Shown: in pieces, positions 25,596-36,814 of the stretch | How positions within the stretch are numbered: the first letter of the stretch is position 1 | Layout: each line of letters starts with the position of its first letter | Source: Prosapia bicincta | Lineage: Eukaryota; Arthropoda; Insecta; Hemiptera; Cercopidae | DNA: 64,000 bases | Assembly (NCBI GenBank): GCA_036971475.1 | Contig: JBAIZL010000006.1 | Span: forward strand, 66,007,398-66,071,397 | Direction: 5' to 3' | Position numbers and translations under genes: made by a program | Notes under the pieces: generated by a model | The model's input: the letters and a program-made list of their open reading frames with translations, nothing else | Databases searched by the model: none | What the model was told of the DNA's origin: nothing

Positions 25596-25597
25596 TT

Positions 25598-25599
<2 letters not shown>

Positions 25600-25669
<70 letters not shown>
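25600..25669. repeat. (TA)n microsatellite, 70 bp
   Basis: A pure TA dinucleotide tract. Confidence 0.98.
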
Positions 25670-25672
<3 letters not shown>

Positions 25673-26730
25673 TAAAAGGTGATACATTTGAAACATTACT
25701 TAAGTTACAAAAAAATTATATTTTTATTTACCAGCATTAAAAAACAAATCGGAACAGTTACTTTAACATAAAAAATAAAATGTGAATTTGTTTATTAATA
25801 ATATTTGTAAAAAATGTTAGATATCAGATTTCTACAAGCCATGAAACACGTATTAAGGCGTCCTATATGAGATGCGCAGAGGGACGCGCGGAAAGTAAAT
25901 AGTTGCCGTGTAACTATAATTATAGTCCCACTTAACCATGATATTTTCGAGTGTTAGGTTCTTTTCAAAATGCATTAAATTCAAGGGAGAGGAGATTACT
26001 GAAATATGATCCATAGAAGCTTCTTTTAAAACAGAAGCAATATTTAGTTAAAATTTGTTATGTAAATGATATAAAATAAGTATTATTTTCCTTTTTCCTT
26101 TACATTATCTAATTAATTACAATCCACGTTGCTACATCCAGGCCAATCTAAACAGGAACTTAGCCGAAAAATGAAAGAGAAACAATGACCTCTCTACACG
26201 TTTTCCCGCTAAGCGATAAAATAATAAATAATTTAATTTAGGCCGGTCAAATAGTGAATATCCTAAATTTTGTCTTAATATCCGAGTATTATAAACAAGT
26301 GGCTAAGCCACGAGGTGTTATAAATTATATATTTTTAAAATGCCTAATGTTAAATTCATAATATGTATAAACTGCCTTACAAGCAGATATCTCATATCTA
26401 TAACACAAAAACATTCAATTATACATTTAATCAAACCTCATAATCAAAGAGATATAATAATCTAAAAGAGTGTAATTAGCATATGATTTTCCTTTATTCA
26501 ATCTTGGTTTTTATTTCGAAATCCTAAATAATAAATTCTAGATTTAGATTTCAACTAAAAAGTAACTCTCTTGAAACATACCACTTTTTAACCAAGTTAA
26601 ATGCACATAACTTTGCAAGTTAACTATTAATTATATAACAAATACCATTATGTTTAAAATATTTTTAATCATTATATATATATGCTAATAGGTATTACCT
26701 CAGGAATGGAAAAATATGATGAAAAGTTAT
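25670..26730. other. AT-rich spacer
   Basis: No feature was recognised before the palindrome that follows. Confidence 0.5.
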
Positions 26731-26732
26731 TA

Positions 26733-26944
26733 TCTGGAGTATATCCGTTCATTCTTCAGTGTATATATTCGCAATTCCGACGTTTCGCTAGAATCTCATC
26801 TAGCATTGACGAGGTGACCCCAATAACAGTTGAAGAGCGAGTCAATGCTGTTGTTGGGTTAACCTCGTCAATGCTGGATGAGATTCTAGTGAAACGTTGG
26901 AACTGCGAATTTATGCACTGCAGAATGAACGGACGTACTCCAGA

Positions 26945-26945
<1 letters not shown>
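26733..26945. mobile_element. Palindromic (foldback) element abutting a (TG)n tract
   Basis: Arms of about 100 bp (26733-26832 and about 26846-26945) are inverted copies with roughly one mismatch in ten. They begin TCTGGAGTA and end TACTCCAGA. On the right arm GCTGGATGAGATTCTAGTG is followed by AAACG. On the complement of the left arm the hairpin GCTAG/CTAGC is followed directly by GAAACG. The right end touches the (TG)n microsatellite at 26949. A solo arm lies at 6611-6719. Open frames through the palindrome read into the TG tract and are not genes. Confidence 0.88.
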
Positions 26946-26948
<3 letters not shown>

Positions 26949-27010
<62 letters not shown>

Positions 27011-27042
27011 CGTGTGCATGCGAGTGCGCGCGTGTGTGTGCG
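26949..27042. repeat. (TG)n microsatellite
   Basis: A pure TG tract for about 57 bp, then TG with GC and CA interruptions. Confidence 0.97.
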
Positions 27043-27044
27043 TT

Positions 27045-27815
27045 TAATGTACTATACGTATTCTATTCAACCACTAGTTTACAGTTTAGTATACTTATAA
27101 ATATACAATAAAAGCTAGTAGTGTATGACTATTCTATGAGTGTGTATAATACGTATCGTATGTACTCTACACATTCACATCCATTTAGTGTGTCTAACAT
27201 GTTGTTGATGTTCATTTCTACATATTCTCCCCCAACAAGATCCTTGATATTAGATTTCCCAGGCGCCATTAATCCTCCGGTTTGTACTCTCTTATGATTG
27301 ATTTAAATTAGTTTTTACTTTAAACTTACTTACATCGTGCGCATTTCCTTTCTACTATTTCCTTGAGGCCCTACTATTGACGCAGAAAATATGTGGGCTT
27401 TAGTTTGAAGGTCTTTAAATCAAAATAAACAAACCATACTAACGACAATAGCACTAACGACATTATCTTCGTCGCTTATTTTTTACGAAACTAAATGTAA
27501 TTTTTAATTGTTTATGTGAACTATACTATATACTATACAACGAAAATAAAAAACATTTCAGATATGTTTTAGTTTTTACTGGTGTTTTACTTTAAACATT
27601 TATTAACGAAGCACCCGCTGTTTGGTTGTGCATAAAATTTAAGATGATATTAAGGAATGTGTTTCTTTACATGAAGGAAAGTTCTTATTAATTTTATGTA
27701 GACACTTTCTCTCATCTTTGGGCGGTTGGAGCATTGTGTGCCTGGTCGCGTTGAAATCTCTACGAAACCAATAATCAAGACCCATGTATATAATACACGT
27801 AAATAATACCCCATT
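27045..27815. other. AT-rich spacer
   Basis: No feature was recognised. Confidence 0.5.
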
Positions 27816-28230
27816 TTTATAATTCCTTTTATTAGCTCACACTCTCATTATATATATCATGCACAAGTTTTCAATCGTTCATAAAATAAATTTTTATTCA
27901 TCCAATCAAGTTGAAATACATTTTTTCAAACCTATAGTAGATGGCAATTGATTTAAATACAGTTAAAAAAATTTATTCAGTAGTTAAATTATAAAATGTG
28001 AGAGGTTCGAATTTAGCCGGATTCGAACGGAGAGCCTTCGTGTTCGGGGTCTAGCACTCTTTGGTACCGCGTCAAATTTTCAATACCTAAAAATATATAT
28101 TTTTCAAAGATGTTTATGAACTTTTCCCCATATGGTTGTCGTCGAAACCTCCATTGTACAACCTTAAACTGTTGCCATGGTTAACTCACTATATCATAAA
28201 TAATGCTCTAGGGTAACTAAAATAAAATGT
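27816..28230 (-). mobile_element. tRNA-derived SINE-like retroposon
   Basis: On the minus strand the order is: a block containing CCATGGCAACAG and TTTCGACGACAACCA (28190-28125), an A-box-like segment near 28071-28057, a perfect B-box GTTCGAATCC (complement of 28019-28028), an AT-rich body, and a 3' tail with ATTTCAACTTGATTGGATGA and GAGAGTGTGAGCTAATA (to about 27830). The A- to B-box spacing matches a tRNA-type polymerase III promoter. It shares head and tail with the units at 35.08-35.70 kb. It is not a tRNA gene because no acceptor stem or cloverleaf closes around the boxes. Confidence 0.82.
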
Positions 28231-28689
28231 GTCTTTGATAACGACAGTAAATATTTACTTAATTTTTTTAATATTACTTTTTATAGTTTAGCCTATATTG
28301 TAATCGTGTAGACACGTAGGAAATCGTACGACGTTCCGCGATAATTCAACACACGCCCCAGTGCTAAAACACCTCGGAACAAGTCTTCTCTAGCGGTTAC
28401 TCATTTTTTGTGCTCACAAATAAAATCTGTCACTCGGACAGAAGTGATAACAGTTGGAACCAAGAGTTTCACAAAATGTTTGACGAAAATCGCAGAAAAT
28501 TTGATTTTATGAATTTTTAATCCAAATTTTACATCCTTATTTGAGAAATGTATTTAATAAAGATTAATATATATTGTAGCTAATATAAAAATAATGTGAG
28601 AAACTAAAAACGTTTATTACATGTTTTATAGTTACAATTTTTTTTTTAAACAAATTCAATTGAAAAGTACAAGAAGGGCTTATAAATGT

Positions 28690-28935
28690 TTTTTTTTCAA
28701 AATGGGATTAAAACTATGTATCTTATTATTATCGTTATATTGAATCACTTGTATTGAGATATATCTAAATTAAATAAACTAATAAATATATTAACTGATT
28801 AAAACTAGCTAATAATAATATACGTGTAAAACGGCTGCTCTAAAACATAACCTATAACACAAAATCAGCTGTTACATGAATTATATGTCATCAATCAATG
28901 CACTTTAAGGTGACTCATTGCCAAACCTGACCGAT
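28690..28935 (+). repeat. CAGCTG-box dispersed repeat, subfamily A copy
   Basis: Best-preserved member of subfamily A. It contains a GTGTAAAACGGCTGCTCTAA-like block, CATAACCTATAACACAAAA and TCAGCTGTTACATGAATTAT, then CACTTTAAGGTGACTCATTG and AACCTGACC. It aligns with 5040-5248 and 57470-57700 in reverse orientation. Its upstream 60 bp is ATTAACTGATTAAAACTA-like as in those copies. Confidence 0.82.
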
Positions 28936-28974
28936 ATATATATATACATATATATACATATATGAACATATGTT

Positions 28975-29094
28975 TTAGGCCTATAGCTTACATTATTGTA
29001 ATTTTCATTCCTGATGATGTTGGTACTGTTTACCAACGGAAAGCTTTGAATATAAATTAATAAATATTATTGTATTTGAATGACCTATGTTGTT

Positions 29095-29097
<3 letters not shown>
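28975..29097 (+). mobile_element. 'CCTGATGATG' module copy 1
   Basis: About 120 bp including CATTATTGTAATTTTCATTC, CCTGATGATG, the 5-bp stem GTTGG/CCAAC around TACTGTTTA, then GGAAAGCTTTGAAT and ending TTTGAATGACCTATGTTGTT before a (TA)n tract. Related copies lie at 29540-29661 and 56940-57077. CTGATGA, stem, GAAA resembles the hammerhead-ribozyme core, but one extra T lies between CTGATGA and the stem. Confidence 0.7.

Positions 29098-29162
<65 letters not shown>
29098..29162. repeat. (TA)n microsatellite
   Basis: A pure TA tract immediately left of the perfect palindrome. Confidence 0.98.
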
Positions 29163-29166
<4 letters not shown>

Positions 29167-29361
29167 TTTCACTTATGTACTTAAACAAGAATCTTACTTG
29201 GTATTTATGCGAGTACTTTCAGAGACTAGTAAGTGCCTCCATCTTCCGGCATACTCTTCCGGCAAGAGTATGCCGGAAGATGGAGGCACTTACTAGTCTC
29301 TGAAAGTACTCGCATAAATACCAAGTAAGATTCTTGTTTAAGTACATAAGTGAAAGTGATA
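29161..29361. mobile_element. Perfect 201-bp palindrome with 5-nt centre, flanked by (TA)n
   Basis: The left arm 29161-29258 and right arm 29264-29361 are exact reverse complements over 98 bp, with centre CCGGC. The outer end is TATCACTTTCACTTATGTAC. Moving out from the centre each arm carries CCGGAAGATGGAGGCACTTA then CTAGTCTCTGAAAGTACTC, which can be aligned with the CCTGATGATG...GAAA module next to it. Partial single arms occur at 29463-29530, 33783-33830 and 42004-42046. There is no coding capacity. Perfect arms mean very recent formation or correction; an assembly artefact must be excluded. Confidence 0.93.
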
Positions 29362-29393
29362 AGTGTATACACGAAAACAGTGTTGCATAATCT

Positions 29394-29397
<4 letters not shown>

Positions 29398-29462
<65 letters not shown>
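29398..29462. repeat. (TA)n microsatellite
   Basis: A pure TA tract, 37 bp right of the palindrome. Confidence 0.98.
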
Positions 29463-29464
<2 letters not shown>

Positions 29465-29530
29465 GGTAAGTTAACTTGCATAAATACCAAGTAAGAATCT
29501 TGTTTTAGTACATATAGTGAAAGTGACATA
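29463..29530 (+). mobile_element. Partial arm of the 29.2-kb palindrome family
   Basis: CATAAATACCAAGTAAGAAT, then CTTGTTTTAGTACATA and AGTGAAAGTGA follow the order of the right arm of 29161-29361 with a few changes. The inner half of the arm is absent. Confidence 0.8.
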
Positions 29531-29539
29531 TATATACAA

Positions 29540-29658
29540 CAATTGACATTATTGTAATTTTCATTCCTGATGATCTTGGTACTGTTTGCCAACGAAAAGC
29601 TTTGGCTTTGAATTGTAAATTCAATTATAATTCTTGTATTTGTATTTTGACTTACGTT

Positions 29659-29661
<3 letters not shown>
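29540..29661 (+). mobile_element. 'CCTGATGATG' module copy 2
   Basis: It shares CATTATTGTAATTTTCATTC and CCTGATGAT, then CTTGGTACTGTTTGCCAACG and AAAAGCTTTG with copy 1, and TGTAAATTCAATTATAA and TTGTATTTGTATTTTGACTT with copy 3. The stem base pair changed by G to C at the first stem position is not compensated here (CTTGG/CCAAC). It ends at a (TA)n tract. Confidence 0.72.
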
Positions 29662-29723
<62 letters not shown>

Positions 29724-29742
29724 TGTGTGTGTGTGTGTGTGT
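29662..29742. repeat. Compound (TA)n(GT)n microsatellite
   Basis: TA to 29720 then GT to 29742, followed by a G-rich GGTGGGTGGGAGGGTGGGTG run. Confidence 0.97.
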
Positions 29743-30289
29743 GGTGGGTGGGAGGGTGGGTGGGTGTATGGGAGTGTGTTCATTTGCTTTAAGGTATTCG
29801 TTTAAGAAATAGCAATTAAGAAAGCACGATTTAAAATCATGTTTTTTTTTCACTGCGTGTGAAGAAGTTATCACTTCAAAAGAGAAGTAATATAAAGTGA
29901 AGTGAAGTGGACTTCTCAGTCGGAAGAGAAAATTGATGATAAATTAAAACTAGCATCTATACGAATACATTGTTGTCCTTGATTTTGGCTTGAGTTTAGT
30001 AAATGGTTCAAGAATTTATTAATTTAAATCCCTTAGGTGTTAAAATTATAATTAGAGAGTGGGTTTGAATATAACATCAAGCTTGTCGTTTTATTGTAAA
30101 TCAAGTGAGTAAATTTTATCATTCGTGCTACAAATATATTTTAGCACCTCTGTGATACACGAGAACAGCATAAAACCAATGAGCACAATAAATGAGCGTG
30201 TTAGGATGTCATTAAGGGTGTCTACGCAAGGAAAAATTCTATTAAAAGCCTTTGCAATACAAATGCTACCGACTGCCATTCAATAGCGT

Positions 30290-30500
30290 TAATTACAAGC
30301 GATAAAACTGATGATAATAAATGCGTGGAAACGTCCAAGTTTGCCGATTAAATCGATAGATAGGCGCCTCCGCTAGACGCCATGTCAGTCTGTCTATCTC
30401 TTTGTTTATCCTTTCTGAACTTACTTGACCACAATGGCTAACGGGGTGAAACAATGTGATAAACTGCACTTTGTAACCCTTTTATCGCTTTCTAACTAAT
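30290..30500. other. Complex, GC-richer non-coding segment
   Basis: No repeat or long frame is present, and the composition is more balanced than the flanks. Function unknown. Confidence 0.2.
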
Positions 30501-30744
30501 CACTTAATGTGAACTTTTGTTATCTCAGAATATTGTGTTTGTTTAATAGTCGTCGTTTTGTAATTTAAAAATAGTGTTTTCCCCCCTTAACTTTATTGTC
30601 ACGAACCAGAATAAAAATTATGAATATCTTTTATCAGTTATGGCATACTTTAGGTTAGATTTTAAAATTTACTGCTTCCTGTTGCATTGAAGATATTTTG
30701 TATTGAATATATTTTTGTTGAAACAAATATTCTAAAAAATATTT

Positions 30745-30985
30745 TTTGGTTATAGGGTAATTTTTGATGTTTTACCTAAGTTTCAAACTTTGTATATTTT
30801 AGAGTAATATTCGAAGTTTAAATACAGTTTTAATATTTGTAGGTTATAGGTTAATATTTGATAACGTTACAAACACCTTTAAATAGTTTGTTGGTTATAG
30901 ATCCATGTTTAACGAAGTTCAAATTTAAAAAATGTTGGTTAATTATAGGTTAACATGTCTTTTTATGAAGTTTAATATGAGTCCT
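30745..30985 (+). repeat. Degenerate tandem repeat, ~50-bp unit
   Basis: About five weakly similar units carry GGTTATAGGKTAAT-like starts and GAAGTTYAAA-like ends. Similarity is low and unit borders are approximate. Confidence 0.4.
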
Positions 30986-32136
30986 AAGAATAAAAATATG
31001 TTTTGACCTCAAGTTATCTGATTTTTGGGTAAGCTTTCAGTTAAATTGAAAAAATAAATCACTATATACAAAATAGTTTGTTATATTCCAATAAAACATC
31101 ATCCAGAGGTTTAGGTAGCCTACATTTACTGGGCTGTTACCAAGTGGTTACTTTATATCAGCTGATGTCTACTGAGGTTTGGGTTTTGCATTCTAACCAC
31201 CTGGAAGGTCTTTAAAGCAACAGAAATGTAAGCAATTGAGTTTATATATATTTATAACGTTGTAGCTGTAGAGTTTAATTTTGTTTAACTAAACACTATA
31301 CTTACGTCATAACACAAGTAACCTAAACGAATAAAAATGCCTACAATAGATCGCTTCCCGCCTAAAAAAGCACCGGCTTGTTCAGATCGCGCACGAATAA
31401 ATTCATCAAAAGTAACAGTTCCGATCGCTGATATGTATATATATATATCTTGATACATTTCTACATAATAACTTACAATACTCGTGTATCCCGCCAGAAG
31501 ATCTCAAAGGTTTATCGCATTTCATGTTTTCCGATTAAAAAAAAAAAAAAAATACAAGTCCTTTAAGGAGCACGATTGCCTTGTTCAATATAACTGTCGA
31601 ATATTAAAAAACACGACACTCAAGTGAGGTACAATATATGAGTGTATATTGATAATGACAGCAGATAATGAAAAATGATATTAAATAGGGCAATTTATCA
31701 CCATTATTTATTCACCTTCTACATTATTTAATGACATTAGAAAAATTGTATTCACGAAAGTTTGTCGTTTACTCGTAATATATGGATGCTTTCGTGTCGA
31801 AGCTAAAAGCTTATTTATGTTGCATTAACAGGGATTATGGCCATTAAGGATAGTATTGTCTAGTAAATCCGTCTATAGTGGTTTCAAGTTATAGACTCAT
31901 AACGCGTTTCCAACTTCACACAGCCATTGTTGTGATGTTACCTGACCACTGTCTAGGTATGAACAGTGAATACTGCTATGTTTCCTTCGTGGGTTTTAGT
32001 TACTGGTTGTCTTGAAATGTAGAGATTTCTCCATATTAGTAATTTTCTATTTCGAATTCTTTGGTAAACTTATTACTGTAAAGGAACAAAATACTCCTAA
32101 AGAATAATATACTTTTATTTAGCATTACTGTAAATG

Positions 32137-32139
<3 letters not shown>

Positions 32140-32219
<80 letters not shown>
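32140..32219. repeat. (TA)n microsatellite, ~80 bp
   Basis: A pure TA tract. Confidence 0.98.
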
Positions 32220-32222
<3 letters not shown>

Positions 32223-32599
32223 ATATCAAAGATGTTTCAAAATAGGTTTTGGAATATTTTCTTCAATTTATCACTATTGTCATTATCAAGAGCAACCAAA
32301 AGCCTTCTCAACAGTTAAAACAAAATTAACTAAAATTCGATCGCACAACACGAAATTAGATTATTAAAGGGGGCAACGCATTGGTACGATTTTATTTGAA
32401 CTGATCAGCTTTTGAAAATGTCAGTAATGATATATTGTGGAAAAGGTTTGAACCGAGGTAGACCTACTATTTTTTAAGTAGTTTTGATATTTTGAATTTT
32501 ACTCACATGAAATGTACAATAATAAACATTATTGAGCAAGTACAATGTCATCTGCATCTTATAAAATCAACACCATGAAACGTCTACTTAATCAGTATT

Positions 32600-32960
32600 A
32601 AAATAAATATGTTTACAATTCGGGATCTGGTTCAGCAGTGCTTAGTCGGAGTTGCAAAACAAACTCGGCGAACATTGTCAACCACATCTCCGGTGACGTT
32701 GAACAGGGATTTCTGAAATACATTTGCTGGGTTTACGGCAAACAAAGTTGGCGAACATAACCTCTCATTTCACTTACGCACAACTTGTGCACCAAGTTAG
32801 CGGGATTTGTAGCGTGGATTTATGGCAATTTAGTCGCCGCAGTTCCCGTGATATTTAAAGATAACTTCAAGCGCAAGTTTTGTGGTAACGCGGGGCGCTT
32901 TCCTTTTCACGCTCAACAGAATTTTCACAACAGTTTCACTCATTATAAAGCGCATGAATA
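32600..32960. other. Complex, GC-richer non-coding segment
   Basis: More GC than its flanks, with an internal imperfect duplication (AAACAAACTCGGCGAACATT at about 32658 and AAACAAAGTTGGCGAACATA at about 32740). It contains ATATTTAAAGATAACTTCA, a near match to about 6119. No coding frame. Possibly regulatory. Confidence 0.25.
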
Positions 32961-33009
32961 ATGTATCACAGCAGAAACATCAAAAATTACAGATTTTTGC
33001 AAATGATTA

Positions 33010-33245
33010 CAATTCCAAGTAATATAAACACAATTTTATTAAAGTAAATTCGTACCTAGATCAACAAAGAAAACTTGTATTTCAGTTACTTTCTATTAAA
33101 TAGTTACAAATAATATAAATAAAGTAACAAAACCTATGCATTAAAACAGCTGTTCTATCACATAACCTATAAGATAAAACCAGCTGTTCTATGAAATCAT
33201 AGGAGGCCACTTACTTTAATGTAAATCTGTCACGCTCATATCTCT
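33010..33245 (+). repeat. CAGCTG-box dispersed repeat, subfamily B copy (3' part diverged)
   Basis: It aligns with 39235 and 40235 from AATTCGTACCTAGATCAACA through TTACAAATAATATAAATAAA, ATTAAAACAGCTGTTCTATC, ACATAACCTATAAGATAAAA and CCAGCTGTTCTATGAAATCA, then loses similarity. Two CAGCTG boxes lie 34 bp apart, as in the other copies. Confidence 0.82.
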
Positions 33246-33782
33246 TATAACGAGAAGTGAAAGATTTTCACCAAAGCTGTTTGTCTCTTACAAAGGCGTT
33301 TTTATTTAAAAACCCAGGCCATTGTTTAGGTACAAGTTAAATAATTAAAACGTGTCATTGGTGTTACGACTAGCACTGGCCGATCGATAAATGATCAATA
33401 ATTATCAGTTTCTAGTCGACAGTTTAGTGGCCATAACTAAACAATACCATCACGTGAGGGTATTTGATAGAAACTGCTACAAATGTCCACAACACAAATG
33501 TTATTTTTGGGGGTAAAATTGACAAATGCCTAGATATTTGAATCTGAGAACGCATTAATCGTCTAAAATGTATTTCCCTTTATTCATTATAATGAGTTTA
33601 TTAAATGCCAAAATTATAATGAAGCTGATCTTTTGCGCAAAAGGTAACACCTCAATAATAACGACCGACTACTCACTATTCCCAATATTTGCTCTCGAAT
33701 ACTCCCAGTAGCCTAGTGAACGTATCAGTGGGTATACGTAAACAAATTCTACAGTATAATTATTGTTCTTGAAAGTCAACTC

Positions 33783-33830
33783 GTATATATACCAAGTAAG
33801 ATTTTTGTTCAAGTACAATAAAGGGGAAGT
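33783..33830 (+). mobile_element. Partial arm of the 29.2-kb palindrome family
   Basis: ATACCAAGTAAGATTTTTGT then TCAAGTACA resembles the outer half of the right arm at 29.3 kb. The copy is short and diverged. Confidence 0.55.
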
Positions 33831-34732
33831 AATGAGTTATAAATAGATATAAAGTTGATACAGGCTACTCATTGATGATTACTCTGTTACTAAAACATTT
33901 ATAAGATCAAACATGATTGATTTTTAGTGTTTTGTGATGGTTTGATTGTTGTCTTTTTTGTAACAAAATCCGTTGTATCTTCTCTTTTCCAGTTAGGTTT
34001 ACTTTAATTATTTTTAGTGTGATCAGTTTTTATTCTCTAATTCCCCCATTTTGTGAAATGTGGTTCTGTTCCAAGAAGGATGAAACACTACACAGTAAAC
34101 ACTAACCATGTTGAAGAATAATTTAAAATTTGTAAAAACTAGAATGTAAATTACCAGTACCCATATTTGTTGTTAGAAATGTATCCTAAACAATGTAGGT
34201 ACTCCTGATTAAAATACTTCTTGGCAGGGCGACCATCTTTTTGGTTAAAAAAAGGGTTAAACATGAAGTAGCTGCTAAAATAGGTTCATCTAAATAATAA
34301 ATACATACATGTCATCTGACCAGTATTGAGTGGCACGGTGGAGGTAATGACACGGCGGAGGAGAGTTTTGTAAATATTTTAAAAGAATATTTATAATTTT
34401 TTTAAATTTGAAAATTTATACATAGGCTGTTACTTGCTATTACATATTTACTTCATTATTCTACAGAGTGTAGTAGATGCTAGTAAATCTTTTAGAGATA
34501 AACATATATAGATGCATAAGTTTGGATATATTAATACAAAAAAGAAAAACAATGATAAAAGAAAACGTGCTTGATATTATAAACAGTCGATTCGTCCAAA
34601 ATCTTATATATCAATTAATAAGCAAAAGAATGCGATTGATTGTAATATCTTATACACATTTTTATGAAAAACAATTAGTATTAAATATGGTACTATACTT
34701 TAAAAATACTTTAAATACTTTAAAATTATAAA

Positions 34733-34850
34733 GTTAGGTTAGGAAATGTTATATTAGGTGAGGTTGGGTTGTGCTTGGTTGGTGAGGGGTTGGTTAATAT
34801 GGTTCTATTTTGGGTTGGTTATATGTTTGGTTATATTAGGGTACTTCATA
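34733..34850 (+). repeat. GGTTA-rich interstitial tract
   Basis: Scattered TTAGG, TTGGG and GGTTGGTTA-like pentamers; a weaker relative of the 12.4-kb array. Confidence 0.55.
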
Positions 34851-35074
34851 AGCACTTTATATTGCTATATTCGCTTCATACTGCCTTTTTTCAATTGTGA
34901 TAGTAGAATTCTTTATTTTCTTGTAACCCTGTAGAAATTCAAATATTTATCTTTCAAATATGGTAATGCAAACAAACGTAATCAAAGTAGAAAGTTGATC
35001 TAAATTAGGCGAATATTTTCTAGGTATAATTTATATTATGTTATGATGTTTGATAGGCGGTTTTTAAATTCTTT

Positions 35075-35475
35075 CTATTAGCTTACACTCTCCTGATATA
35101 TATACCTTTTACAAATTTAAACTCGTTTATAAAATACGTTTTTAATCATTAAATCAAGTTCAAATACCTTCCTTTCAACCTATAATTGATGATACACGAT
35201 GTTAAAAGACCTTTTCAAATATTTAATCAATAATGAAATTTAAACAATTTTGAGGGTCTAGGTTGGATTCGAACTGAGTATCTTCATGTTCAAAGTCTGT
35301 CGCTTTCGCAACAACCAAATTAATTTTTACATAGCTAAAAACATAATTCTCATAGCTGTATATGATTTTTTTTGCCTCCACCTGGTTGTCGTCGAAACCT
35401 TCATTACATAACTTTAAATTGTTGTCATGGTTACAACACAATATCATAAATATTGTTCTTGGGTTAAAAATGATC
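35075..35475 (-). mobile_element. tRNA-derived SINE-like retroposon, unit 1
   Basis: On the minus strand: AACCATGACAACAA and TTTCGACGACAACCAGGTGG head blocks, an A-box-like TTGCGAAAGCG (complement of about 35301-35312), a perfect B-box GTTCGAATCC (complement of 35265-35274), and a tail ending GAGAGTGTAAGCTAATAGAA (to about 35070). A short (TA) run precedes the tail. Unit 2 follows head-to-tail upstream on the same strand. Confidence 0.85.
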
Positions 35476-35700
35476 CTAGGTTGGATTTGAACTAAGTATC
35501 TTCATGTTCCAAATCTAGCACATTTGCATTGAGCCAACTTTCCCATTACTATAAATGCATTTGTCAATGATGTATATGACTTTTCTATTGGCCCTATCTG
35601 GTTGTCGTCGAAACCTTCAATACACAACTTCAATCTGTTGCCATGGTTACAACACAATATCATAAATATTGCTCTAGGATTATAAATGAATGTAAAAAAT
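35476..35700 (-). mobile_element. tRNA-derived SINE-like retroposon, unit 2 (tail-less, tandem with unit 1)
   Basis: The minus strand repeats the same head (AACCATGGCAACAGATTGAA, then TTTCGACGACAACCAGATAG), a good A-box TGGCTCAATGC (complement of 35526-35536) and B-box AGTTCAAATCC (complement of 35483-35493, one change from consensus). It then runs straight into the head of unit 1 without a 3' tail, so the pair looks like a dimer sharing one tail. Confidence 0.85.
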
Positions 35701-36475
35701 AACACAAACAAGCAGACTGGATTAACGGCACCGAATCTTGCTTCACTATTAAGCATTGAATAAGGAAAGCGAAAAGAAACTACAAAATAATGCAAGCGAT
35801 GAAAAATAGCGTATAAATAGTAACAAACATAAAAATAATTGTCCAACACTATGCATAGAGAGGAAAATGGAAAATCGTAAGGAAATTCGTTTTATATGAG
35901 TTAAACAAACGCACTCATGAAAATTATGTATACAATTTTTAAAAAAATTGTTCATTTGTAAAATTGTCTATAATAATAGCTCTCCAATGTAAAAGAAAAG
36001 TAAACCGAAATAGCTTGAATAAAATATTGTTAATAACTTTGTTTAACTCGATTAGTGCTTTGAATATCTAGATAGAATAGATAATGCTTCCGAATGTAAC
36101 ACAGGGTGTAATAATGTGGGGCTGTTGCCTATGATACCATGAGCTACATTGGAAACTAACAGTGAGTCGTCGTAGCTTGTTTCGACCACTTAAATTTGTA
36201 GTCACTTCATGCGATACCTGCCCTTTTTGTTTGGATAAGAATTTTGACGCAAACAACTATTTTACCCATTTTTGTTTTCTTAACGGCAGATCTGTTATAA
36301 AAAGACGTCAGATATTTGTGTTTGAACTAGCCTAACTGAATACAAGCTTATTCAAGATAAGATTGAATAAAGAATTCGTTTACAGGGCATTACCAGGTGG
36401 TGTGATTTGTTTAAGTGGGATGTCTGCTAATATACTTTAAATGGACAATTTAATAATGCTTTTATCCGTCCCATT

Positions 36476-36625
36476 GTACACGACGAGCTTTGGTACAATA
36501 CAATGGGGCTAAGCTTAACAAATCCAACAATGGCGCCATTGTGTGCGGCTAATCAGCCTACAGTCGGCAAAAAGCCAGTTTGTTACATAAATACTCACCG
36601 CCAAACTGCTGATTGCGTTTTTCCT
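36476..36625 (+). repeat. Dispersed repeat pair, copy 1
   Basis: It aligns in inverse orientation with 49745-49890 over about 140 bp, including GTACAATACAATGSRGCTAA, GCTTAACAA, ACAATGGCG and GCCAGTTTGTTACATAAATA. It has no coding content. It may be an end of an undescribed mobile element or a conserved paired element. Confidence 0.8.
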
Positions 36626-36724
36626 TGTACTGAAAATGTTAAAAGTACAACGTACAAGGGTGGTCAAAGTTGGTAAAACAAAAATTTAATTACCAAAATT
36701 TCAGTTTAGCTTGTCAGCAGAAGT

Positions 36725-36812
36725 TGGGCTAGATTAGGTTATCCCAAATTTAGGATTAAGTTAGATTAGGTAGAGTTAGTTTAGGTTAGGGCAGGTTAGG
36801 TTAATAAGAGAC
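36725..36812 (+). repeat. Degenerate (TTAGG)n tract
   Basis: TTAGATTAGG, TTTAGGTTAGGGCAGG and TTAGGTTAATA units. Confidence 0.7.
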
Positions 36813-36814
36813 TA

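Noticed and set aside
26682..27100. Frames of up to 121 codons through the 26.7-kb palindrome
   Set aside because: Both strands are open because of the palindrome, and the ends are TG-repeat translation.
28993..29040. Full hammerhead ribozyme call
   Set aside because: CTGATGA, stem and GAAA are present, but an extra base precedes the stem and no convincing stem I/III with a cleavage triplet could be drawn; kept only as a hammerhead-like module.
29392..29874. Minus-strand frame of 160 codons, the longest in the window
   Set aside because: It consists largely of Tyr-Ile repeats from (TA)n tracts and crosses mobile-element fragments; no domain.
35261..35313. B-box and A-box sequences considered as tRNA genes (also at 28019, 35483, 54334)
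   Set aside because: No acceptor stem or cloverleaf closes around them, and they sit in repeated elements with a common head and tail; called SINEs.
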